Assembly (NCBI RefSeq): GCF_000208745.1
Contig: NC_030850.1
Span: 10,503,165-10,567,164 of the forward strand
Reading direction: 5' to 3'
From: Theobroma cacao
Lineage: Eukaryota > Streptophyta > Magnoliopsida > Malvales > Malvaceae
Length of the DNA: 64,000 nt
The number at the start of each line of letters is the position of its first letter. The stretch's first letter is position 1. Shown in pieces: positions 12,361-22,989 of the stretch. The notes below the pieces were generated by a model that had not been told where the DNA came from, ran no database searches, and was given only the letters and a program-made list of their open reading frames with translations. Position numbers and translations under genes: made by a program.

Positions 12361-13114
12361 TATTGAAATAAGTGGAAACCCAATCCACAAACATTTACTG
12401 TAAAAGATTGAATAGTGCAGAGAGCTTCAGGTTGCACTCTTACCCATTCACATTCATTATTTTCAAACAACAACCCATCATAGCATTAAGTTTCCATCCC
12501 CACAAAATCGAGGAAACAAAATCAAAGCTCAAACTTGTCTGATCTCGTACCCAGCACAAATCATCGCCTTATAATAGATTATTAGGTTATGAGATTTGGC
12601 AGAATGGCTCTTAATGTTTGATTTTTCTTTTTAATGCATGTGATACCTGTTATTTCGCAATGAGTAATTTTTTCTTATTTTATAAATTTTATTTTTTAAG
12701 AATATTTAAATTTAAAATTTTTATATTGAAATTTCAATATTAATTAATTGACTTCCTTTGATGAGTTATAAATTTTTTATTAGTTTATTACTAAGGAAAA
12801 TGTTAAAACGGGTGAAATTTATAATTTTCGAGTAGACACAATACTTATTGTAGATATTTAATTTATTTACAAACTATGATATTGTATCTGGACATCTTTA
12901 TAAAAGTTAAAATTTGTGACATAAAAAGAAATAATTTTATATGGACAACCTATTCTCTTCAGGCGTGTCTCATAATTAATTTATATTTCAAATTTGAATA
13001 TAAATCTTGCACAAACTAATTTAATTTAAAATATTTTTTTATCTTTACAATACACATTTAATCCTTCTTCTTGGAACCATATATCTTCTTTCCATCGTCA
13101 CAAGTTTACAAACA
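12361..13114. other. No gene seen
   Basis: AT-rich intergenic sequence without a plausible ORF, RNA or clear repeat. Confidence 0.5.
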
Positions 13115-13123
13115 TTTAAATAA

Positions 13124-14496
13124 AGTTAAATTATGCAATTAGTCCTTATACTCTACAAAAATAATAGATTTAATCCCTATATAATAATTTGTGTAATTCG
13201 GATCTTTATACTTTGTGAATTTGTTAATTACAGTTTCTAATTCTAACACCGTTAAATTTAACAGTTAAGTATGTTGACGTGGCGTTAACTATATGTTGAT
13301 GTGGCATGGTCATGTTGATGTAGGATAAATGTTGACATGGCACAACACTAACATGGCATAATGTTGACATGTCCACATGAATTTAAAAAAAAATAACAAA
13401 AAGCATGCTAATCCTAAATTAAATCCTAAATTAAATGAGATTTCCAAACAAATAAAGAAAGAAAATTAACAGCCCAAGAGGGAGAATCAAGAGCGGGAGA
13501 AACAATTAGTTTTTTTTTTAATTAGGAAAAGAGGAATTCGAATATTTCTCTTTAAGCAAGGATTATGCATCAACCAATAAACTAAATGTTTGAGTGCAAA
13601 AGAAACAACTAGTTCTAGAATTGAATAGTTGAAATTTAAGAAAGGTATGATCATAATTTCTGGCCTAATTTTGAATCTTAATTCTCAGTAAACATAATTT
13701 TCAAAGAGTTTTAGACAAGTTGAGAGATTTTGGTAGACCAAAAAGCAAAGAAGAAACAGAGATTTTGTAAGGTTTTGTTAATATGCTTTTGGGTTTTGAA
13801 TGGTGCAAGGCAAATTGGGCATAATTAGTTCGCTTGTAAATCTTGCCTATTCTTATTAGTTTTTTATAAATTGCGAACATATTTTATTTTAGTTTTCTTC
13901 GGGTATTTTTCATTGCTGGCTTTTGTTTTGTTCTAAAAACTAAAACTAGCTTTTCTAAATTGTTGTAGAAAAACCTTTTAATGCCATTGAATATAAAATA
14001 GTTTTTCAATAACAAATTTTTTTCTTGTTTTTCTTATTTTTTTCCTTTTTATTATTTTCAAAATTTTTCCTTTTTAATTTTATTTTTTCTTCACTTGAGT
14101 AAAGAAAATAGGATGATTCCCATGGGAGAAGATAGATTCATGTAAGAGTGCTTTTATTAATATGTTTTTGGTGGGTTGTTAATTTTTTTTCTACCTTTGT
14201 TTATAAATCTCATTTAATTTAAGGTTATACTGCTTTTATTATTATTATTTTAAATTCATGTGGACATGTCAACGTTGTGCCATGCCAACATTTATGCCAC
14301 ATCAACATGACCATATCATATCAACATATAATCAACGCCACATCAATATACTTAATGTTTGAATTTAACGATGTTAGAGTTAAGGATTGTGATTAACAAA
14401 TTCACAAAGTATAAATACTTGATTTATATAAATTATTATACAGAGATTAAATTTATTCTTTTTGTAAAGTACATGGACTAATTATATAATTTAACC
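13124..14496. mobile_element. MULE-like non-autonomous element with long TIRs and 9-bp TSD
   Basis: The first ~270 bases (13124-13392) are the diverged reverse complement of the last ~250 (about 14245-14496). Both ends read inward as (A/G)GTTAAATTAT followed by 'aattagtcc'. The arms share the motifs 'gttaatcac/gtaattaac', 'gtggcgtt', 'catgtccacatgaattt'. The element is flanked by an identical 9-mer, TTTAAATAA, at 13115-13123 and 14497-14505. Long TIRs with a 9-bp duplication are the hallmark of Mutator-like elements. No transposase frame lies inside, so it would depend on a partner in trans. Confidence 0.8.
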
Positions 14497-14505
14497 TTTA
14501 AATAA

Positions 14506-15670
14506 TTATTTTTCAAAACATAAGGAAAAAATTTTCGAATATAAATAATCCATTTTTGACGTGCGGACTTATTAAATGATAAAATATGAATAGCCATAAT
14601 TGATTAAAAAATTATAACATTTAAAAATATTTATTACTTATCAAGTTTCTTACTTGTATGAGAGACTATACAAACAAAAAACTTTTAAAATTTTGAAAAC
14701 AATACAATAATTTAAGGGTTCTAATTTATTTTGTTGTCTTATTAATTTTAAGCACATGTTTTGATATAATAGCACTAAGTGACTATTGTTCCTAATTTAA
14801 TTTTAAATATTACTTCCAAGATCCAATTAAATATAGTAACAAAAAATGCAGAACAAATTAGTAGTACTCTGTTACTAATCAGTAATCACAAATCAGTCAA
14901 TCAATAACTTATAATGGAATTCCTAATGGCACGAAACTCTAATCTAAGGTTGCGGGTAACTCACTAGGCCACATTATGCTAATCACTAATGGTTATGGAC
15001 TTTGTACTAATCTCATACGGTATATTAAAAGTGAGTTTAAATTGAGGTTTCAATTGGCTCCAATGGAATGACATCAGCAAGGTTTTTTTTTTTTTTGGTT
15101 TTCAACGGGTTATTTTTTTTGGTGATTGTGGAATTTTTGAGTTTTCTTCTGTCTTTTCACTGTCAATCTTTTCTTTGTCTTGAGAAAGGTTTTAAGGTTT
15201 TAATATGTTTACATGTTATTTTGGTCTATTTCATTGCTATGCTTCTAAATTATTCCCTTTCTGTCTAGGTTTTTCCATCCTCTTTCATTTCTTACTTTTT
15301 CTATTCTTTCATCTTTTTCTCCGTTTTTTTCACTGCTCTTTTCTTGTTTTTTGGTTTTGTTTTGTTTTCTTTATTTCTTTTTGTACTTTTTTGTTCATTT
15401 TCTTTACTATTTGATTCATTGAGGTGCTGTTCTTCTTGATTTCTTTACTTTTTGGTATTTTGATTTGTAATTTTTTCTTTTTTTTCTGTGATTTGGTGCT
15501 ATTCTTGACTTTTGTATTTGGTTTGGTTTATTATTTTTTCTGGCTTGGTTGTTTACTTGGTGTTCCAGATTTGTTTGTTTTATTTCTTATGTTTTGTATG
15601 TTTGATTTCTATTGCTGCTTTCATTGTCTCCCTCTCTGAATTTCGCTTGGTTTGGGGTTTTTTTTTTTGG
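14506..15670. other. No gene seen; T-rich low-complexity sequence
   Basis: From ~15080 to 15660 the plus strand is very T-rich, which produces several Phe/Leu/Cys-rich open frames. These have no recognisable domain and are compositional. The rest is AT-rich intergenic sequence. Confidence 0.5.
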
Positions 15671-15677
15671 ACTCTTA

Positions 15678-16853
15678 CAGTGTGCTTGATTCAGAGGAAT
15701 GGCTATGTCATTCTCCTCCTATTTCTATTACCAGTCAATCAATCATTTGGTTCATGGGAATAGTCATTCCTTAGAGTGATCATTCCTTAAGAGGCTGGAA
15801 TAGGCATTACTAAGCCCCCTTCGATAATGTCTATTCTAAGCTAGTGAGAATAAGAAAAAAATGATTTGATGAAATTACACCCTTACAATGTCAAAAATTA
15901 CCTTCTTATATAATATGAACCCATTCTTTTTCTCTCTCTCTTCCTCAGTCCTCTCTCTAAAGCAGCCTCATTTTTTGTTTTTCCTATCTCTTCCTCACCC
16001 CTTCTCTCTCTAAAACAGGCTAAGTAGCCTCATTTATGGATCTTTTTTCTCTCTCTTCCTCACACCTCTCTCTAAAGCAGCCCCATTTATGGTTGTTTTC
16101 TCTCTTTTCCTCATCCTTTCTCTCTAAAGCAACCCTATTGTGTATCTCAATTTTTCTGGATTTGGTGGAGTGAAAAAAAAAGATGGAATTGAGTGAATGA
16201 TTTGTTGTGTACAATTAAGAAAAAATTGAAAATGACTTGCAAATGGAGGATTGCTGAATTTTAAAACCAGATTCAGGTTTTGTTAGTAGCCCATACAAAG
16301 TTTTATGATTTGTTTTTGATAGAATTTGGTGTTGACTGTTTGAACATAGAGAGTAGGAGAAACAAATGATTGCCATCACATATATTCAACCTAGAAAAGT
16401 CATCACAAGACTTCCAACTTTCCATTTGCCAAAGGAAAGAAAAGAAAAAGAATGGTACAATGAAGTTAGTCGACATATTATAAAATGAGGAAATAAAAAA
16501 AGGGGTAATTTAAAGATATAGATTTGTTTCATTATTGTTTTGATCACCATAGACACAGAAATTGTTATTGTTTTAGTTGAGTAGGATTTTTTTAATTGTT
16601 TTAGTTATTGTTTTATTTTTTCTTATTTAATATTATTATTTAAATATTTAAAGGGTATTTTGGTCATTTATTATATATTCCTTGATTATTCTTGAAATTA
16701 TTCCTATCAACCAAGTATTGAAATAAATTATAATAGCAATTCCTCTCTCATTCCATTCTCATTAATCAAATTACATAAATTATTCCTCTCTTTTTCTATT
16801 CTTATAGAATAGCTATTTTATTCCCTTTCCATTCCATTCCGCTTATCAAACAT
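15678..16853. mobile_element. Non-autonomous TIR element (hAT-like or similar)
   Basis: The ends are imperfect inverted repeats rich in 'ggaatgg' (left 'gtgtgcttgattcagaggaa', right, reverse-complemented, 'atgtttgataagcggaatgg'). ACTCTTA occurs on both sides, at 15671-15677 and 16854-16860. A 7/8-bp duplication would fit hAT, though the class is uncertain. The interior holds a CT-rich minisatellite and no transposase. Confidence 0.6.
15934..16140. repeat. CT-rich minisatellite, about four units of 50-64 bp
   Basis: Degenerate units carry 'ctctcttcctca', then 'ctctctctaaagcag', then 'cctcattta', repeated four times with length variation. The antisense open frame at 16020-16214 is a by-product of this repeat. 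Confidence 0.75.
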
Positions 16854-16860
16854 ACTCTTA

Positions 16861-17676
16861 ATTCTTTGATCTTGTTGTCCTTTTAATTATTGTTTAGGTT
16901 ATTGTCTTTGTCTTTGAAATTTAGTTTTGTTTGGAATGAGTTTTTGAAATTTTTTTTCTTTAATGTTGTGTGAATTCTTTGTTTCTATTTATTTTTTTTC
17001 TTTTTCTGTGATGTTTAATTTGATTTTCTATTTTCGTTTTATTTTTTCTTTTATTTTCTAATTTCAACAAATTTTTCGGCCATTATGTTTTTGACAAGTT
17101 TTTTTTCTTATACTGGTATAAATGGGTTTGGCTTTTTAAAAATATTTCTACGCTATTACTTTCAAGTTGTTCAAGTACATGTAAATAATTTTTTCTTATC
17201 CAATACAATTCTCACAAGTAGTTACCAATTATTCAAATATTTACTATTTTCAATATAGCATACTTAACTTTTTTTTTCAAAATTGATAACATATGATAAC
17301 TTTTCATATAATATTTTAAACAATATCTACAAAATAACAATTTCCTAACGCAACACAAGAAGCACTCTAGTATCAACCTAACACACACAATAGAGAAACA
17401 TAAAATTAAAAGAATAGAGATAAAGTTCATGATAACATTTTGATATTTCATTTTTTAGAATATATTCAAAGAAAGTAAAGTCTGTTTTGGTTTGTGTGCC
17501 TTCATTTAATTTTATACATCATGAATACATAAAATTTCATAAATAAAAAATGTTTTTAAAAAAAAAACCCACCAACACATGCCCCACGTTTATTGAAGAT
17601 TGAGATTTTGCTTCCAATTGCAAATTTGCAAATTGTTTATATTAAGGCAAGCAAATCAAGAGCCAATCGATCAAGA
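16861..17676. other. Upstream region of HPPD copy 1; nothing definite
   Basis: AT-rich sequence with T-runs. No certain TATA box or other regulatory site can be supported. The last ~100 bases before 17677 are in frame with the HPPD start but do not resemble HPPD and are taken as 5' UTR. Confidence 0.4.
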
Positions 17677-19137
17677 ATGGACGAAGAACATCAGAGCAGT
17701 GGGTTCAAACTGTTGGGATTCTCCAAGTTCGCGCGGACCACCCCCATGTCTGATCTTTTCAAAGTCAAGGGGTTCCACCATGTGGAGTTCTGGTGCACCG
17801 ATGCCACCAACGTCGCTTGCCGCTTCTTGTTGGGCCTTGGTACGCAAATGGTCGCTAAATCCGACCTTTCCACTGGAAACATGATCCATGCATCTTATCT
17901 CATTAGCTCCGGACACCTCAACTTTCTCTTCACTGCTCCCTACTCTCCCTCCATAGCTCAAGCTGAAAATCTTTCTCCCACAGCCACTGCTTCCATTCCC
18001 ACCTTCGACCACGCCGCCTGTCGCGCTTTCTCCTCTTCTCATGGCCTCGCCGTCCGAGCCATCGCCATTGAGGTCCATGACGCTGAGATTACCTTCTCCA
18101 CCAGCGTGGCTCATGGAGCCAAGCCTTCCTCCCCTCCCAATTTCCTCGACAACAGAGTTGTTCTCGCCGAAGTCCATCTTTATGGCGACGTTATTTTGCG
18201 TTTCATTAGTTACAAAAACTGTGACGATTGCAGTCATGATGATGGTCCTGGCTGTTGGTTCCTGCCAGGATTTGAAAAGATGGGAGAAGGCTTTTCCTAT
18301 TCGTTGGATTATGGGATCCGTAGGCTCGACCATGCTGTTGGACACGTACCAGAATTGCACCCAGCGTTGTCCTATGTAAAAGCATTTACAGGGTTTCATG
18401 AGTTTGCGGAGTTCACTGCTGAAAATGTTGGGACAAGTGAAAGTGGATTGAACTCCGTGGTGCTAGCCAACAATGATGAGATGGTTTTGCTGGCGATGAG
18501 CGAGCCGGTGTTGGGGATGAAGAGAAAGAGCCAGATTCAGACTTATTTGGAGCATAACGAAGGCCCTGGAGTGCAGCATTTGGCGTTGGTGACTGAGGAT
18601 ATATTCAGAACCCTGAGAGAAATGAGGAAGAGAATGGGAATTGGAGGTTTCGAGTTATACCGTCACCTCCACCCACGTACTACAAGAATTTGAAGAAAAG
18701 GGCTGGAGATGTGTTGAGTGATGAGCAGATTAAAGAGTGTGAGGAGTTGGGGATTCTGGTTGACAGAGATGATCAAGGGACACTGCTCCAAATTTTCTCC
18801 AAGCCCGTTTGAGATAGGTATTTGTTTGTTCTAATCATCTTTCAACTTGCTTTTTCCATATATAGAAAGAGATAGACGAAAAATTAGCTGCTGATTGCCT
18901 TCCATTTCCTCTAATTGCTTGAATTCTATTGGTATATATGCTTTTGGCAGGCCAACATTCTTCCTAGAGATAATTCAGAGGGTTGGTTGCATGCTCAAGG
19001 ATGAGCAAGGAAAGCTGTACCAGAAGGTTGGATGCGGAGGGTTTGGAAAAGGCAACTTTTCTGAGCTCTTTAAATCCGTGGAAGAATACGAGAAGACACT
19101 CGAAAGCAAACGAATTGCAGGACCAGCCACTGTATGA
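17677..19137 (+). pseudogene. HPPD: HPPD copy 1, pseudogene (frameshift + nonsense)
   Basis: HPPD is the Fe(II) enzyme that turns 4-hydroxyphenylpyruvate into homogentisate, used in tyrosine breakdown and as the head group for plastoquinone and tocopherols. Start ATG at 17677 ('MDEEHQSSGFKLLG', then 'FHHVEFWCTDATN'). Exon 1 runs 17677-18817 (GT donor 18818) and exon 2 18951-19137 (after 'ttggcag'), the same intron position as copy 2. The metal ligands are visible: His219 in 'LDHAVG', His301 in 'VQHLAL', and the Glu of 'FFLEIIQR' in exon 2. Two lesions break it: a 1-nt deletion near 18656, just after 'GGFEL', compared with copy 2, and a TGA at 18810-18812 where copy 2 has GGA. Without them the product would be ~442 residues, the normal length. 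An open antisense frame at 17671-18399 is a shadow. Confidence 0.9.
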
Positions 19138-19709
19138 TCAAGAAAGAATTCCTCTGCAGCCATTAGCCCACTACCTAATACGTATATCTTTATGGTTCAA
19201 TAATCCTGTTCCCGCCAAACATTGTCGTGTTGCGACTACCTCTGCCAGACATATTAATTACGGGACTATATTGCGGATAAAAATAAAGGTTAGTTGATGT
19301 TTATTTTATAAATAAGGAAGCAAATAATTCAATTGATAATTCAATTGATTGGAAGTTTCGAATTTGTATTTTGAGATGAAACAACAATTCCTCCTATGTA
19401 TTTCATAATTTGATTCTATTATAACAAAAAGTTTGGAACAACAATATATATATAATCTGTGTTTCTTATATGGTTTTTTTTTAAATACTTATCATACATT
19501 TTAAACCTAATTAAGCCTTTGACGGATTATGGAAAGGAAAGTGCTGCAGAGTGATGATGAAGGGGTGAAAAATTTGTCACAAGACTGAGGGAAAGAAGGA
19601 TGTTGTATATGTTTGAATTGAAGTCTCTTCCTTTGTTCAGTTATTCTCAATTAATTAACAAAAAGTTAACATGGATAAAAATTTTCTCGACCTGGTCCAA
19701 ATGTATAAG
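19138..19709. other. 3' flank of HPPD copy 1; nothing definite
   Basis: Probable 3' UTR followed by AT-rich intergenic sequence. It does not match the 3' flank of HPPD copy 2 (63521-63700) in any way I can see. The duplicated spacer begins after it. Confidence 0.4.
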
Positions 19710-20582
19710 GAAAATCATTTTTAATTTCATGGGGTGGATCTTTTGATAGAAGATCGCCATTCCAGATATTAGGAATTATTATTATCTCTACTGATTTCAT
19801 CTGTTCTCAAAGGGACAAAATCTGACATGAGTTTAGACCAATCAGCCTAAACATGCTCAAAATCCAAATCAAGTTAACCTGAAGCAATTAAAAAAAAAAG
19901 TAAAAAATTCGAAACCCAAAGTAATATGTGATCTTTGATCCAAAATGAACAATATAAAACAACCCAAATTTAAAGTGGAAGCAATCTTATGTATGAAATA
20001 AAAACTTCGGACTTGAGCTATGTGATATATTTTTAACGAAATTAATAACTTAAGAAAATTAGATTGGGGACACTGCACGCTTTCTTGTGATTGTCTAATT
20101 TTCAGCTTCTAGTCTTTTATTTACAGAGCAGTTCATGTATCAATTTTTTAATACATAGTAAAAAGGAAAAACTGGAGTGTTACAATCAACCTTAGTCATC
20201 ATTTCTTAAATGTAAAAATAGGACCAACATTGAATTAATTTGTTTTAGATATCATGATTTCTTATAATTTGTAAGTGTTAAGATTCGGTCAATTGATTTT
20301 GCCTTACAGAAATAATTAGGCTTATTGATCATTTACCCATTTATATTTAATTTATATAATTTAAGTGTTTAAAAATCTAAGTGTAATAACTTTTAAAAAT
20401 AAAAACAATCTAAGTGTAATACTTGTACAAAGAAAGAAAAAGAGTTTAATTAGAGCGTAGAGGATCAATTGAAATGCAAATACTTCATTCATAAATTTTG
20501 TAATAAAATATGAAAAAATTTTAAATCAATTTAGCCTCAGTTTGTGAAGAGTATTTTTTTTTCTTTATAAAGTTATACCTAC

Positions 20583-21378
20583 GAGCTTGTTTGGCCTAAT
20601 TTTTTTTAATTTAAAAATTATTACGAAATATAATAATTTTTAAAATTAAGTTAAAACTGATTGGTAAACTATTTAGCAAAATAAATTATATAAACTCTAT
20701 TTTTGGTTAAAATTACTGTAAAGTGTATTCATGTCATCTTTAATTACTTAATAAACCAAAGCAGAATAAGTCTGCTTCGAGTTTATACATGATTTCAAAT
20801 ATTAAAAATAAAAAAAAATTCACAAAAAAATAAAACAACTTTCAAACTTGTACAGTAATAATAATATTAGATTTTTTGATTAAAAANACTTTCAAACTTG
20901 TACAGTAATAATAATATTAGATTTTTTGATTAAAAAGAGAGAAAACCTTTAAATAGTACCTAAATGCAGCTTTGGAATTTTAGGTCTTTTTTTCTCTTAA
21001 TTTTTATAAAAATAAAAAAATCTTAGATTTTGCTATTTTATTGTTGATCTTCTTTTTTTTTTTTTTTTGTAATTTTTTGTAGAGGAAGATAGAGGAGATC
21101 GCAATTTTGTGTTGGAGGGTGGTGATTTGCAAAGGGAGGGAGAGGAGAGGGAGATTGATTGAGATAAAAGGGTATTTCTTGAAAGCTTGCGTATTTTTAA
21201 AAAAAGAAAAAGAGAAGAGAAAGTTCTTCTCTGTAGCTTTTTGTTAAGCTTTTTTTTTTTAATTTTTGTTCTTTAAAAAAAATTACATTTTTTTTAACAA
21301 CTTCTCAAAATTCCTGTTTGAATGTTTTCTGTTTGTAAGAGACAGATAAGCTGAAAAAATACCAAGCCAAAAAGACAC
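20583..21378. mobile_element. MITE-like element 1 (Tourist/PIF-Harbinger-like, tentative)
   Basis: Left end 'gagcttgtttggcc'. The right end, reverse-complemented, is 'gtgtctttttggcttgg'. TAC lies on both sides (20580-20582, 21379-21381), and unit B at ~55048 reads straight through ('cctacaagtag'), giving an exact empty site. The interior is AT-rich with a purine-rich block (about 21080-21230) and no transposase. It is related in inverted orientation to element 2 (21561-22302) and also to element 3 (48669-49276). Its length includes an artefactual duplication at 20838-20936. Confidence 0.75.
20838..20936. other. Exact 49-bp duplication across a single N (assembly artefact)
   Basis: Bases 20838-20886 and 20888-20936 are identical and separated only by N at 20887. 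This is what results when two overlapping contig ends are abutted without merging, so one copy should probably be removed. Confidence 0.85.
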
Positions 21379-21560
21379 TACAAGTAGAAACTACAATAGT
21401 AATAAAACATTATATATCTCATATAAAATATTAATGATATGAATAGATAAACCAAACAACATATCAAGATAATGTTGGACAAATTTAGCATAACATAGAT
21501 CATACCCACTAATGGTGAGATTTGAACTTGAGATCTCAAAATTCAAGAACCTCTTCTTTA

Positions 21561-22302
21561 GTGTATGTTTGACTAGGTTTTTTTTTTTTTCAGCTTATCT
21601 ATTTCTTAAAGCAGAAGCTAGGCTAAACAAGATTTTTGAGAAACTCTACAAAAAAAACAACTTTTTTTAAAGAATAAAATTTTAAAAAAAGATCTTAAAG
21701 AAAAGCTCCAGAGAGAAGCTTTTTCCTCTATTCTTTTAAAAATATGTCAAGTTTTCAAGAAATACCTTCTCTCTCAATCAATCTCCCTCTCCTCTCCCTC
21801 CCTCTACAAATCACCTTTCTTCAACGCAAAATCACGATCTCTCTTCTTTACCTTTTTCTACAAAGACTACTAAAAAATAAAAAACCCGACAATATAATAG
21901 CAAATTGTAGGATTTTTTTACTCTTACAAAGATTAAGAGAAAAGAAGACCTAAAATTCAAAGCTATATTCAAGTACTATTTAAAGGTTTTTTCTTTTATT
22001 TACAAAAAAAAATCTAATACTATTAATACTATACAATTTTGAGAGTTGTTCCGTTTTTTTATGTATTTTTTTTAATCTGAAATCGTATATAAACTCAAAG
22101 CAGATTTGTTTCACTTTGATTTATTAGGTGATTGAAGATGGCATAAATACTGTTTATGGTAATTTTAACAAAAATTAAAGCTTTATAATTTATTTTGACA
22201 AATAACTTACCAAACAACTTTAACTTAATTTTAAAAGCTATTATTTTTCGTAAGAGCTTTATAATACTTTTTAAGTTAAAAAAAGCCATACCAATCAGGC
22301 TC
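21561..22302. mobile_element. MITE-like element 2, inverted relative to element 1
   Basis: Left end 'gtgtatgtttgactagg'. The right end, reverse-complemented, is 'gagcctgattggtatgg'. TTA flanks both sides (21558-21560, 22303-22305). Unit B at ~58050 lacks it ('cattttattattg'). The interior contains 'ctctctcaatcaatctccct', the reverse complement of the purine-rich block in element 1. Together elements 1 and 2 form an imperfect ~750-bp inverted repeat with a 180-bp loop. The open frame at 21744-21953 is part of the element. Confidence 0.75.
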
Positions 22303-22486
22303 TTATTATTGAAACAAAACCTCATTAGTTAAAAGGCAAATTACTGTTGTTTAAATATTTACTTACTATACAAATTTTCAATTTATTTTTATCAAAATTT
22401 TCGTATGAAAGATATTAAATTAATTTATAGTATTAATATGGTATCATTTATCCAATAAGAAATATTATTTTTATTAAGTTGATAAT

Positions 22487-22943
22487 TGTTAGGATAGTCT
22501 TGAATTGTGATTTAATTAGGATTGTTTAATTCTAATTAAATTAATATACCTTATAAAATAGTCTTTAAATCTAGTTAGACTAGAATAATAATTCCTAATT
22601 CTATTAGGATAAGATTCCTAATTATATTAGGATAAGGTTATTGTATTTGGTACTATAAAAGGACCCTATGGGTTAAAGAATAATCATCACCTAAATTTAG
22701 AGAGAGTGATTTAGGTGTACGTGGGATAAGGGTTATGAGTTTGAGACTGTTCTTGTAATCTCCTAATTTTTCTCTTAGTAGATTTTTCTTTGTTGCTGTG
22801 CCCGTGGACGTAGATCATCAAAAGACCGAACCACGTAAATTCTTATGTTCTTGTGGGTGTGCTTGATTTCTTTCTTTCTTTATTCTATTGATTGGGTTAG
22901 ATCTTGGGCAATTCTTTAGAGACAATTCCGCAATTTCCCAACA
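22487..22943 (+). repeat. 5' LTR of the Copia element
   Basis: Begins TG, ends CA. It contains a promoter-like 'actataaaaggaccc' near 22653 and a T-rich region after it. It matches the 3' LTR at 25990-26446 base for base in length. Confidence 0.95.
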
Positions 22944-22946
22944 AAC

Positions 22947-22958
22947 TGGTATCAGAGC
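22947..22958 (+). promoter_or_regulatory. Primer-binding site, initiator-tRNA-Met type
   Basis: TGGTATCAGAGC three bases after the 5' LTR. This is the standard plant Copia site complementary to the 3' end of initiator methionine tRNA, where minus-strand DNA synthesis starts. Confidence 0.9.
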
Positions 22959-22989
22959 TTCAAGGTCTTGGGTCAATCTGAATCTCGGT

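Noticed and set aside
15068..15763. Several overlapping Phe/Leu/Cys-rich frames that look like membrane segments
   Set aside because: Produced by a T-rich plus strand. Several frames are open at once and none has a conserved motif.
17671..18399. 242-codon minus-strand frame inside HPPD copy 1
   Set aside because: Antisense shadow of a GC-rich exon. The plus-strand HPPD reading is unambiguous.
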